From Sphingomonas hengshuiensis (GTDB taxonomy: Bacteria > Pseudomonadota > Alphaproteobacteria > Sphingomonadales > Sphingomonadaceae), in the NCBI GenBank assembly GCA_003240755.1, contig QFNF01000003.1:62001-126000 (forward strand): a DNA stretch of 64,000 bases, given 5' to 3'. The notes under the pieces are model-generated. The model was not told the DNA's origin, made no database searches, and was given only the letters and a program-made list of their open reading frames with translations. Made by a program: the position numbers and the translations under genes. Of the stretch, positions 8,881 through 16,682 are shown one piece after another (the first letter of the stretch is position 1; each line of letters starts with the position of its first letter).

Positions 8881-9759
8881 TCAACTGGCCGTGTTGCTGT
8901 CCTTCACGTGGCGGTGGTAGGCGGTGAAATCGGCGCCAGGCTCCAGCGCGTCGCGGGCGCCGTTCCACCCGGCCTCGGTGGCGGCGAGCTGGGGCAGGTG
9001 CAGTCCGAGGTCGCGCGCCAGATCGCCCGCCAGCCCGACATCCTTCGCCATCAGCGCGAGCGCGAAGCCCTGTCGGTAGGCACCCGTCAGTATCTGCGTC
9101 TTGAAGATCGTTTCCGACACCCCGCTGCGCCCGGTCGAGCTGTTGACCACCTCCAGCAGGGTTTCCGGCGACAGCCCGAATCGATCGGCGATCACCAGCC
9201 CCTCGGCGGCAATCGCGATATTGGCGGCGGCGATCGCATTGTTGATCGCCTTCGCCGCATGCCCGGTACCAAGCCCGCCGGTGCGGATCATGCGCGCACC
9301 GAGTGCGTCGAGGAGCGGCTGGACACGGGCCAGCGCACCGTCGTCGTCGGCACCGACCATCAGCGCCAGCTTGCCCTCTGCGGCCAGGCCGACGCCGCCC
9401 GACACCGGACTGTCGACCAGCGCGACGCCGCGCGCCGCCAGCTCGCGACCCAGCCGAACCGTTCCGGCCGCGTCGGCCGAACTCATGTCGAGCAGGACGC
9501 TGCCCGGCCGAAGATCGCCGATCGCGGCGATCGCCGCACGCACGATCGCACCGTTGGGTAGCATGGTGACGATCACGTCCGCATCCCTCGCGGCGTCGGC
9601 CGCGCTGGCGGCGGCGGCATCGCCGAATGTCGCGGTGACATCGGGATCGGCGTCGAACGCCCTAAGGGCGAACCCTTCCGCGATCAGCCGGCGCGCCATC
9701 GGCGCTCCCATATTGCCGAGGCCGATGAAGGCGACGCGAAGCGGTTGCACGGTATTCAT
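8881..9759 (-). CDS. NAD-binding beta-hydroxyacid dehydrogenase (3-hydroxyisobutyrate dehydrogenase family)
   Basis: A 292-residue protein with the family's N-terminal NAD motif VAFIGLGNMGAPMARRL, the substrate loop LVDSPVSGGVGLAAEGKL, and GTGHAAKAINNAI carrying the catalytic Lys (GxxxxxKxxNN). The length matches 3-hydroxyisobutyrate or tartronate semialdehyde reductases. Its start at 9759 overlaps the stop of the decarboxylase-like gene by 4 bp (ATGA), and 38 bp separate it from the oxygenase gene. The context suggests oxidation or reduction of a hydroxyacid intermediate in lignin-aromatic breakdown. No residue I can see identifies the true substrate. Confidence 0.8.
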   Translation of the reverse strand: MNTVQPLRVAFIGLGNMGAPMARRLIAEGFALRAFDADPDVTATFGDAAAASAADAARDADVIVTMLPNGAIVRAAIAAIGDLRPGSVLLDMSSADAAGTVRLGRELAARGVALVDSPVSGGVGLAAEGKLALMVGADDDGALARVQPLLDALGARMIRTGGLGTGHAAKAINNAIAAANIAIAAEGLVIADRFGLSPETLLEVVNSSTGRSGVSETIFKTQILTGAYRQGFALALMAKDVGLAGDLARDLGLHLPQLAATEAGWNGARDALEPGADFTAYHRHVKDSNTAS

Positions 9760-10142
9760 GCCTGCTTCGACTGCTCGATCTCGGCCAGCGCTTCCTCGCA
9801 GGCGCGCAGCGCGGTGAACGAGGCAGGGACACCGCAATAGATCATCGTGTGCAGCACCAGTTCGCGGATTTCGGCGACGGTCAGGCCGTTGGCGATGCCG
9901 CCCTTGACGTGCATCTTGACCTCCAGCTCGCGGCCCTGCGCCATCAGCATCGACAGCGTCGCGATGCTGCGGTCGCGCCGCGCAAGATCGGTACGTGTCC
10001 ACGTCTCGCCGAAACAGTAGCGCGTCATGATGTCCTGGAACGGCTTGGCGAAATCGGAAGCATTCGCAACCGCTTTCTCTGCCAGCTCGGCACCCCACAT
10101 CTCGCGTCGGACGGCCATGCCGGCCTCATAAGCGTCGTTCAC
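9756..10142 (-). CDS. carboxymuconolactone decarboxylase family protein
   Basis: A 128-residue all-helical protein of the CMD/PcaC fold. The core HVKGGIANGLTVAEIRELVLHTMIYCGVPAS matches the PcaC pattern in which a conserved His and a Cys lie around the YCG segment. PcaC decarboxylates gamma-carboxymuconolactone in the ortho pathway, but small CMD proteins in meta-cleavage clusters often have other or unknown roles. It is the first gene of the minus-strand operon and reads away from the 256-bp divergent gap. The initiating ATG at 10142 has a ribosome site (TAGGAG) just upstream. Whether it is a true decarboxylase is uncertain, because no other beta-ketoadipate gene is present here. Confidence 0.78.
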   Translation of the reverse strand: MNDAYEAGMAVRREMWGAELAEKAVANASDFAKPFQDIMTRYCFGETWTRTDLARRDRSIATLSMLMAQGRELEVKMHVKGGIANGLTVAEIRELVLHTMIYCGVPASFTALRACEEALAEIEQSKQA

Positions 10143-10398
10143 GCTCTACTCTCCTATGTCTGACCTTGACGGTATTCCGTCCGGTGCTTCGTCACGGTTG
10201 TTACGCGGGTTTCGCGGCGCGCTGTTATTCGTTCCGTAGATAACATTGATGCGTCGCCGGCTGTTGTTCCGGATCGATGCAACCCCCTAGATTGCCGGTC
10301 ACAAGGCCCGAAGAGGTCGTGGGAGAGGAGAGCGATGATGGCGCGCGGCGTCATCCCGTGAACCTCCGAAGCGCCGGGCCACGGGAGATGATACTGCA
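10143..10398. promoter_or_regulatory. divergent promoter region of the two aromatic operons
   Basis: This 256-bp gap separates the minus-strand decarboxylase operon from the plus-strand aldehyde dehydrogenase operon, so both promoters must lie here or close by. It contains an interrupted palindrome with the LysR pattern (separate entry) and, nearer the plus-strand genes, an 8-codon ATG-to-TGA reading frame (10335-10361) behind a purine-rich GGGAGAGGAG. I could not assign convincing -35/-10 boxes. Confidence 0.6.
10224..10244. promoter_or_regulatory. candidate LysR-type operator GTTAT-N11-ATAAC
   Basis: A perfect 5-bp inverted repeat, GTTAT and ATAAC, separated by 11 bp, which is the T-N11-A arrangement typical of LysR-family recognition boxes. 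It lies near the middle of the divergent gap, 82 bp from the minus-strand start and 155 bp from the plus-strand start. A LysR gene is 5 kb away at 15546-16481 and is the natural candidate binder. Function is inferred. Confidence 0.55.
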
Positions 10399-11817
10399 AT
10401 GGCTTACCAGCTTCTGATCGATGGATCGTTGGTCGAGGGTTTCGCGCTGCTCGACGTGGTGGACCCGGCGACGGGAACCGTGTTCGCACAGGCGGCGCGG
10501 GCCGACCGGGCGCAGCTCGACGCCGCCGTCGCGGCCGCCGGACGTGCCTTTCCCGCCTGGTCCGCGCTGTCGCATGACCGTCGCGCCGGGGCGCTGCGAA
10601 CGCTGGCCGATGCGGTGGAGGCGCGGTTCGAGGATTTTGCCGTGCTGCTGACCAGCGAACAGGGAAAACCGTTGCCCGAGGCCCGGTTCGAGGTGGGCGG
10701 CGCGATCGCGGCGCTGCGTCATTTCGCGGATATCGAACTGACCCCGGAAACGCTGGTCGATGACGCCGAGAACCTGATCGTTGAACATCGCGCGCCGCTC
10801 GGCGTCGTCGGCGTCATCACTCCGTGGAATTTTCCGCTCATCCTGCTGGTGGTGAAGGTCGCGCCGGCTCTCGTCACCGGCAACACCGTCGTCGCCAAGC
10901 CTGCGCCGACGACACCGCTGACGACCCTGCTGCTGGGGGAGGTTGCGGCGACGATCCTGCCCCCCGGCGTGTTCAACACGATTGTCGACGACAACGATCT
11001 GGGGCCGGTCCTGACCAGCCATCCCGGCGTCGCCAAGGTCAGCTTCACCGGCTCCACCGGCACCGGCCGCAAGGTGATGGAAAGCGCTGCCGGCACCCTC
11101 AAGCGGCTGACGCTGGAGCTGGGCGGCAACGATGCCGCGATCCTGATGGACGACGTGGACGTGGACGCGGTGGCGCCGCGCATCTTCGCGGCGGCGACGA
11201 TCAACGCGGGCCAAGTGTGCATGGCCGCCAAGCGCATCTATGCGCCGCGCGCGCTCTACGACAGGCTGTGCGAGGCGCTTGCCGGGCTGGCGCGGGCCGC
11301 CGTGGTGGACGACGGGCGGAACCAGGGCGCACAGATCGGCCCGCTCCAGAACCGGCAGCAATATGAAAAGGTACTCGAGCTGATCGAGGATGCGCGCGGG
11401 GCGGGCACGATCGTGGCCGGCGGCGGTGCCATCCATCGCAGCGGCTTCTTCATCGCACCGACGGTCGTTCGCGACCTGCCCGATGATGCGCGGCTCGTGC
11501 GCGAGGAGCAGTTCGGGCCGGTCATCCCGGTACTCGCCTACGACACGCTCGACGAGCTGGTGACGCGCGTGAACGACAGCGAGTTCGGGCTGGCCGGCTC
11601 GATCTGGACCGGCGATCCGGAGCGCGCGATCGACCTCGCGCTGCGGCTCGAAACAGGTACGGTCTGGATCAACAAGCATCTCGACCTGCGCTTCGACGTC
11701 CCGTTCGGCGGGGCCAAGCAATCGGGCATCGGCCGCGAGCAGGGGATTGAGGGGATGCGCGAGTTCACGCAGGCGAAGGTCATCAGCATGGCCCGCTTGG
11801 TGGAAGCGTCGGCATGA
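10399..11817 (+). CDS. NAD(P)-dependent aldehyde dehydrogenase (succinate-semialdehyde dehydrogenase-like)
   Basis: A 472-residue aldehyde dehydrogenase. VVGVITPWNFPL binds cofactor, VSFTGSTGTG and LELGGND follow, the catalytic cysteine is in NAGQVCMAAKRIY, and PFGGAKQSGIGREQG closes the C-terminal region. It is the first gene of the plus-strand operon and is followed after 28 bp by the GMC oxidoreductase gene. That pairing suggests it oxidises the aldehyde made by the GMC enzyme from a primary alcohol, for example a lignin side-chain gamma-alcohol. The overall sequence is closest in feel to succinate-semialdehyde dehydrogenase-type ALDHs, so the substrate is open. Confidence 0.85.
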   Translation: MAYQLLIDGSLVEGFALLDVVDPATGTVFAQAARADRAQLDAAVAAAGRAFPAWSALSHDRRAGALRTLADAVEARFEDFAVLLTSEQGKPLPEARFEVGGAIAALRHFADIELTPETLVDDAENLIVEHRAPLGVVGVITPWNFPLILLVVKVAPALVTGNTVVAKPAPTTPLTTLLLGEVAATILPPGVFNTIVDDNDLGPVLTSHPGVAKVSFTGSTGTGRKVMESAAGTLKRLTLELGGNDAAILMDDVDVDAVAPRIFAAATINAGQVCMAAKRIYAPRALYDRLCEALAGLARAAVVDDGRNQGAQIGPLQNRQQYEKVLELIEDARGAGTIVAGGGAIHRSGFFIAPTVVRDLPDDARLVREEQFGPVIPVLAYDTLDELVTRVNDSEFGLAGSIWTGDPERAIDLALRLETGTVWINKHLDLRFDVPFGGAKQSGIGREQGIEGMREFTQAKVISMARLVEASA

Positions 11818-11845
11818 CGCCGCAGGCATCGACCGGCGGCGCGCG

Positions 11846-13513
11846 ATGACCGCCGGGTTCGACTTCATCATCGTGGGGGCGGGTTCGGCGGGGTGTGTCC
11901 TTGCCAACCGGCTGTCTGCTCCGGGTACGGCGCGCGTGCTCCTGCTGGAGGCGGGGGGCAGCGATCGCCACCCGCTGGTCCGCATGCCGATCGGCTGGTT
12001 CTCGCTGGTGCGGCAGGGGCGGTTCGACTGGGGCCTGCGCAACGAGCCGGAGGAGGCTACGGACGGGCGGGTCTGGCCGCAGCCGCGCGGCAAACTGCTG
12101 GGCGGTACGTCCTCGATCAACGGCATGATGTATTCGCGCGGCGTCGCGGCGGATTATGACGGCTGGGCGGCGGCCGGGCTGGCGGGGTGGGACTATGCTT
12201 CCGTCCTGCCCTATTTCCGGCGCAGCGAAACCAACTGGCGCGGGGCCGGCGACTATCATGGTGGCGACGGTCCGTTGCGGGTCGAACGGCAGCGTGCGGC
12301 ACAGCCATTCTACGACGGCATCGTCGCCGCGGGACGCGCGCTCGGCTATCGCGAGAACGACGATTTCAACGGCGCCGGGGCAGGTGGGTTCGGAATGCCG
12401 GACTTCACCGTCCATCGCGGCCGCCGCCACAGCAGCGCGGATGCGTTCCTCGCCGCGGCGCGCAGCCGCCCGAACCTCGTGGTCCAGACGGGGGCGACGG
12501 CAACGCGCATCCTGTTCGACGGCGATCGGGCGACGGGGGTCGAATATGCCCGCGATGGCCAGCTTCACCGCGCCGAGGCGGATGGCGAGGTGATCGTGGC
12601 GGGTGGCGCCTATCATTCGCCCCATCTGCTGATGCTGTCCGGCATCGGAGAGGCGGCGATGTTGCAGCGGCACGGCATCGGCGTGGTCGCCGACCTGCCG
12701 GCGGTGGGGCAGGATCTTCAGGATCATCCGATGGTCGGCGCCGGCTATGCCGCGCGCGGCACCGCGACCTTCGAACGCGCGCTGCGGCTCGACCGGCTGG
12801 CGCTGGCGGCGGTCGACTGGGCGTTGCGGGGGCGCGGGCCGCTTGCCGGGCAACCGATGAGCGCACAGGCGTTCGTCAACGTGCTCGGCGATGGCGACTG
12901 GCCCGACGTGCAGGTGCAGGTCAGCCACGTCTCGATGATGGCGCAGCCATGGTTCCCGCTCTGGCGCAAGGGCGCGGGCCACCAGATCGGGGTCGGCGCG
13001 CTCCAGTTGCAGCCCGAAGGGCGCGGCGAGATCACGCTGCGTTCCGCCGATCCCGCCGATGCGCCACGCGTGCGGCTCGGTCTGCTCGCGACGGAGGGTG
13101 ATCGCCGCGCGGCACGCGAGATGGTGCGCTTCATCCGTCGCCTGTTCGCGACGGCGGCCGCGTCGGAACTCGTATCGGCCGAACTGTTCCCCGGCCCGGC
13201 GGCGCAGAGCGATGCCGAGCTGGACGCCGTGATCCGTGCGACGATCATGACGGGATCGCACCCGACCAGTAGCTGCGCGATGGCTGCCGGAAACGGCGGT
13301 GTGCTCGACGCGGAGCTTCGCGTGAAAGGCGTGCGGGGGCTGCGCGTGGCCGATGCGTCGGCGATCCCGCGCGTGCCGCGCGGCAACACCAACGCGCCGG
13401 CGATCATGATCGCGGAAAAGGCCAGCGACCTGATTCTCGGCCGCGCACCGCTTCCGCGCGCCGCCATCACCCAGACGCCGATCGGCGGCGACCGGTCAAA
13501 GGAGTTTGCATGA
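11846..13513 (+). CDS. GMC-family FAD-dependent oxidoreductase (choline dehydrogenase-like)
   Basis: A 555-residue glucose-methanol-choline oxidoreductase. The FAD-binding GxGxxG is in FDFIIVGAGSAGCVLANRL, followed by PRGKLLGGTSSINGMMYSRG, the second GMC signature near VAGGAYHSPHLLMLSGIG, and a C-terminal active site with TGSHPTSSCAM and VPRGNTNAPAIMIAEKAS. The conserved His/Asn pair falls in these last two. I chose ATG 11846 because the FAD motif begins three residues later, as usual. Family members oxidise alcohols; in SYK-6, PhcC and PhcD are GMC enzymes acting on a phenylcoumaran side chain. Flanking ALDH genes on both sides suggest alcohol-to-acid conversion. Confidence 0.88.
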   Translation: MTAGFDFIIVGAGSAGCVLANRLSAPGTARVLLLEAGGSDRHPLVRMPIGWFSLVRQGRFDWGLRNEPEEATDGRVWPQPRGKLLGGTSSINGMMYSRGVAADYDGWAAAGLAGWDYASVLPYFRRSETNWRGAGDYHGGDGPLRVERQRAAQPFYDGIVAAGRALGYRENDDFNGAGAGGFGMPDFTVHRGRRHSSADAFLAAARSRPNLVVQTGATATRILFDGDRATGVEYARDGQLHRAEADGEVIVAGGAYHSPHLLMLSGIGEAAMLQRHGIGVVADLPAVGQDLQDHPMVGAGYAARGTATFERALRLDRLALAAVDWALRGRGPLAGQPMSAQAFVNVLGDGDWPDVQVQVSHVSMMAQPWFPLWRKGAGHQIGVGALQLQPEGRGEITLRSADPADAPRVRLGLLATEGDRRAAREMVRFIRRLFATAAASELVSAELFPGPAAQSDAELDAVIRATIMTGSHPTSSCAMAAGNGGVLDAELRVKGVRGLRVADASAIPRVPRGNTNAPAIMIAEKASDLILGRAPLPRAAITQTPIGGDRSKEFA

Positions 13514-15003
13514 CCTATTCTTCCACGGTGCCGCTGGCGCGGCCCGACGCGCTGTTCATCGATGGCACATGGCGCGAGTCCGCAAGCGACCGGCGCATCA
13601 CCGTCGTCTCCCCGCATGATGAGTCCGTGGCCGCGACGGTCGCTGCGGCGGATGCCGCCGACGCGCAGGCATCGATCGCGGCGGCGCGTCGCGCGTTCGA
13701 TTCGGGGCCGTGGCCGCGCATGACCCCGCGCGAGCGCGCCGAACACCTCGCACGCATGGGCGAGCATCTGCGTGCCCGGAGCGACGACCTCGCCCGTGCC
13801 TATACGCTTCAGGTCGGCGCGCTCGCCTCGGTCGCGCCATTCCTCGTCGGCGGCGGGTTGCAGATCGTCGATGACGTCGTGTCCTATGCCGACACCTTCG
13901 ACTGGGTGCGCGAGGACCAGCCCACCGACGGGCAGGGCAAGGCGCTGATCGTGCGCGAGCCATTGGGTACGGTCGCCGCGATCGCGCCATGGAACGCGCC
14001 GTTCACGATCATGCTCAACAAGGTGATGCCCGCGCTGCTGGCCGGCAACAGTGTCATCATGAAGCCCGCACCCGAGACGCCGATCGAGGCGTTCATCATC
14101 GCCGAGGCGGCGGCGGCGGCCGGCTTGCCTGCGGGCGTGCTGAACCTGCTGCCGGCCGATCGTGACGTCGCCAATGAACTCGTCGTCAGCGACGGTATCG
14201 ACAAGGTCAGCTTTACCGGCTCGACCGCTGCGGGCAGGCAGATTGGCGCGATCTGCGGCGGACGGATCGGTCGCTGCACACTGGAGCTGGGTGGCAAGTC
14301 TGCCGCCGTCGTCCTCGATGATTACGACGTCGAGACGGCGGCCAGGACGCTGGCCTTCGTCATCAGCATGTTTTCCGGGCAGATATGCGCCTCGTTGACC
14401 CGAGCGATCGTACCGAAGCGGCGCTATGGCGATTTCGTCGAGGCGATCGGCGCGGCGATGGCGGCGATCAGGGTGGGCGATCCCACCGATCCCGCGTCGC
14501 AGATGGGTCCGCTCGCCATGGCGCGCCAGCTCGAGACGGTGCGCGGCTATATTGATCGCGGGACGCGCGAGGGCGCGCGGCTCGTCACCGGGGGCGAGCG
14601 TCCTGCCGGGCTCGACCGTGGTCACTATCTTGCTCCCACGCTGTTCGCCGATGTGGACAGCGGCCACGGCATCGCGCAGGAGGAGATATTCGGCCCGGTG
14701 CTCAGCCTGATCGCGGCGGAGGACGAGGCAGACGCGATCCGCATCGCCAACGATTCGCGTTACGGCCTGTACGGCGCGGTGTTCACCGACGACGTCGACG
14801 CCGCCTATCGCGTGGCGCGCGGCATCCGCGCCGGTGCAGTGACGCAGAATGCGTTCAAGATGGACCCGCGGTTGCCGTTCGGCGGCTTCAAGCAATCGGG
14901 TATCGGTCGCGAGGGCGGGCTTGTCGGGCTTGCCGGCTACACCGACACCAAGACGCTGCTGCTCGACGCCTTGCCCTCCACGCTTGTTGCGGGAACACGC
15001 TGA
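13510..15003 (+). CDS. aldehyde dehydrogenase family protein
   Basis: A 497-residue ALDH translationally coupled to the GMC gene through a 4-bp ATGA overlap. Motifs are VAAIAPWNAPFTIMLNKV, FTGSTAAG, LELGGKSAAVVL, the catalytic cysteine in MFSGQICASLTRAI, and PFGGFKQSGIGREGG. Two ALDHs in one operon around a GMC oxidoreductase suggest that different aldehydes are handled, or that one substrate has two side chains oxidised in turn. The stop overlaps the start of the DUF3237 gene (TGATG). The substrate is not identifiable from sequence. Confidence 0.86.
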   Translation: MTYSSTVPLARPDALFIDGTWRESASDRRITVVSPHDESVAATVAAADAADAQASIAAARRAFDSGPWPRMTPRERAEHLARMGEHLRARSDDLARAYTLQVGALASVAPFLVGGGLQIVDDVVSYADTFDWVREDQPTDGQGKALIVREPLGTVAAIAPWNAPFTIMLNKVMPALLAGNSVIMKPAPETPIEAFIIAEAAAAAGLPAGVLNLLPADRDVANELVVSDGIDKVSFTGSTAAGRQIGAICGGRIGRCTLELGGKSAAVVLDDYDVETAARTLAFVISMFSGQICASLTRAIVPKRRYGDFVEAIGAAMAAIRVGDPTDPASQMGPLAMARQLETVRGYIDRGTREGARLVTGGERPAGLDRGHYLAPTLFADVDSGHGIAQEEIFGPVLSLIAAEDEADAIRIANDSRYGLYGAVFTDDVDAAYRVARGIRAGAVTQNAFKMDPRLPFGGFKQSGIGREGGLVGLAGYTDTKTLLLDALPSTLVAGTR

Positions 15004-15527
15004 TGACCGATTACCCGCCCACGCCGTTCGAGGGCGCGTCCGGCCCGAACGGGCCGCGCCTCGAATTCGCATTCCAGATCAAGCTCAATTTCTCGCGTGC
15101 GCAGAACATCCGCGACATGCCCACCGGCGCGGGACGTGGCGCGGTCTATATCGATGATGGCGTGGTCAGCGGGCCGCGCCTCAATGGCCGCGTGGTGGAG
15201 GGGAGCGGCGCGGACTGGGCGCTGTTTCGCCCCGACGATACGCTCGCAACGGACGCGCGCTACATGCTGCAGGCGGACGACGGCACCTTGATCCTGATGC
15301 ACAATCGGGGTTTTCTGTGGGGGCGCACCCCCGATGTGCTCGGCCGCATCCAGAACTGGATGTTTCGTGACGGGCCACCGGTGGATTCGTCGGAATTCTA
15401 CCTGCGCGCATCGCCCTCGTTCGAGGTGGAGCGCGGCCCGCATGACTGGTTGACGCGGCATATCTTCGTCGGGATCGGTACGCGCCAGGCGGGCGGCAAC
15501 ACGATCCGCTACTATGCGCTGCTATGA
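15003..15527 (+). CDS. DUF3237 domain-containing protein
   Basis: A 174-residue protein with the DUF3237 pattern: LEFAFQIKLNF near the start, then GAGRGAVYIDDGVVSGPRLNGRVVEGSGADW, followed by ARYMLQADDGTLILMHNRG and a C-terminal SPSFEVERGPHDWLTRHIFVG. There is no signal peptide or membrane segment, so it is probably cytoplasmic. Its start overlaps the preceding ALDH stop by one base, placing it last in the plus-strand operon. DUF3237 proteins recur beside aromatic and steroid catabolic genes, but no reaction is assigned with confidence. It converges with the LysR gene after an 18-bp gap. Confidence 0.82.
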   Translation: MTDYPPTPFEGASGPNGPRLEFAFQIKLNFSRAQNIRDMPTGAGRGAVYIDDGVVSGPRLNGRVVEGSGADWALFRPDDTLATDARYMLQADDGTLILMHNRGFLWGRTPDVLGRIQNWMFRDGPPVDSSEFYLRASPSFEVERGPHDWLTRHIFVGIGTRQAGGNTIRYYALL

Positions 15528-15545
15528 TTGCCGCCGCACCGCGCG

Positions 15546-16481
15546 TCAGGTCGCGACGTGCAGGTCGGCGTGGCGGTTGAACGTGGCATAGACCATCGCA
15601 CGCAGCCATGTGTTGAACGGATCGGTCTTTACGCGGCGGTGGAAATACTGGAACACTTCCAACTGTGGCATCTCGAATTCCGGGCGTAGTGTCTTGACGC
15701 CGAACGTCGCGGTGAAGGTGTCGCCCATCCGCTTGGGCACCACCGCCACATAGTTCGGGCTCATCCGGACGATGTGCGGAATCGTGAGTGCGTGGACGGT
15801 CGTGACGATCGTCCGCCGATGCAATCCCTGCCGCTCGAACGCGTCGTCGACGGTGAAGCGATACGACCGGCTGGGCGCGGCGGCGACATGCTGCATGGCG
15901 GCGAACTGCTCCAGCGTGATCGTATTCTCCAGCGGACATTCGTCCGACACCATCACCCGGTAGCCATGCGTGTAGAGCTTCTGCTGCAGCACGTTGGCGG
16001 AGGTGTTGAGCGGGCCGCTTACCGCCACGTCGATAGCGCCGCTTGCCAGGCCCGCGTCGAGATCGTCGCCCCACGCCTCGATGACATGGACCGAACAGTT
16101 CGGCGCCTCCGTCTGCAATGCCAACAGCAGGGGCGGCACCGTCGCCAGCTCGCCGACGTCGTTCAGCGCCAGCGTGATCTGGCGCGAGGACGAGGCGGGG
16201 TCGAAGGCGGCATGCTGCAGCAGCGCCTCGTTCGCATGCGAGACGAACCGCGTGATCGCGTCGGCAAGGTCCAGCGCGTGTTGTGTCGGCTGCACGCCAT
16301 CGTGGGTCTTGATGAACAGGTCGTCGCCATAATGTTCGCGCAACCGGGCGAGGCCGTGGCTGATCGCGCTCTGGCTGCGGCCGAGCGATTGCGCCGCCTT
16401 TGAGACGCTGCCCAGCCGCAGCAGCGCGTCGAACACGACGAACAGGTTGAGGTCCAGACCACGATAGCGTTCGATCGTCAC
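15546..16481 (-). CDS. LysR-family transcriptional regulator
   Basis: A 311-residue regulator. The N-terminal winged helix-turn-helix spans about residues 9-65 (LDLNLFVVFDALLRLGSVSKAAQSLGRSQSA is the region, with Q-S-A-I-S-H in the recognition helix), followed by a periplasmic-binding-like effector domain. The NodD/LinR-like opening is typical of LysR proteins that control aromatic catabolism. It is transcribed away from the TonB-dependent receptor gene, with a 201-bp divergent gap that carries inverted repeats. The likely targets are that gap and the operator candidate at 10224-10244; the inducer is probably an aromatic acid or a ring-cleavage product. Confidence 0.92.
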   Translation of the reverse strand: MTIERYRGLDLNLFVVFDALLRLGSVSKAAQSLGRSQSAISHGLARLREHYGDDLFIKTHDGVQPTQHALDLADAITRFVSHANEALLQHAAFDPASSSRQITLALNDVGELATVPPLLLALQTEAPNCSVHVIEAWGDDLDAGLASGAIDVAVSGPLNTSANVLQQKLYTHGYRVMVSDECPLENTITLEQFAAMQHVAAAPSRSYRFTVDDAFERQGLHRRTIVTTVHALTIPHIVRMSPNYVAVVPKRMGDTFTATFGVKTLRPEFEMPQLEVFQYFHRRVKTDPFNTWLRAMVYATFNRHADLHVAT

Positions 16482-16582
16482 CCATCTCTCCTAGGCGATG
16501 TTTTCACCGTACATAGGACCGTTTTCGGCAGCGGCCAGCCCGGAACCACCGTGTTCCGGCGACGCCCGCAGGGCGGACGCAA

Positions 16583-16618
16583 ACGAGCATAAGGGTTATG
16601 ATTGGTTTGCATGCTCGT
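16583..16618. promoter_or_regulatory. nested inverted repeats between the LysR and TonB receptor genes
   Basis: An 8-bp perfect inverted repeat, ACGAGCAT (16583-16590) and ATGCTCGT (16611-16618), has a 20-bp spacer. Overlapping its left arm is a second palindrome, CATAA-GGG-TTATG (16588-16600). The location, in the divergent gap upstream of both genes, suits an operator for the adjacent LysR protein. It does not match the GTTAT-N11-ATAAC box exactly, so the two sites may bind different proteins. Confidence 0.45.
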
Positions 16619-16682
16619 GCCGGCGGCACTCTGCGTAAAGTCGACGCAGACCGAACGAAAAAAACGTCGGCAGGAGGGGATC

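Noticed and set aside
9756..10142. Naming the small decarboxylase-like gene pcaC.
   Set aside because: No other beta-ketoadipate gene is present and the neighbours belong to a meta-cleavage pathway, so the name would overstate the evidence.
12745..15072. Long minus-strand open frame (775 codons) opposite the GMC and ALDH genes.
   Set aside because: Antisense shadow of coding sequence; arginine/alanine-rich composition and no motifs.
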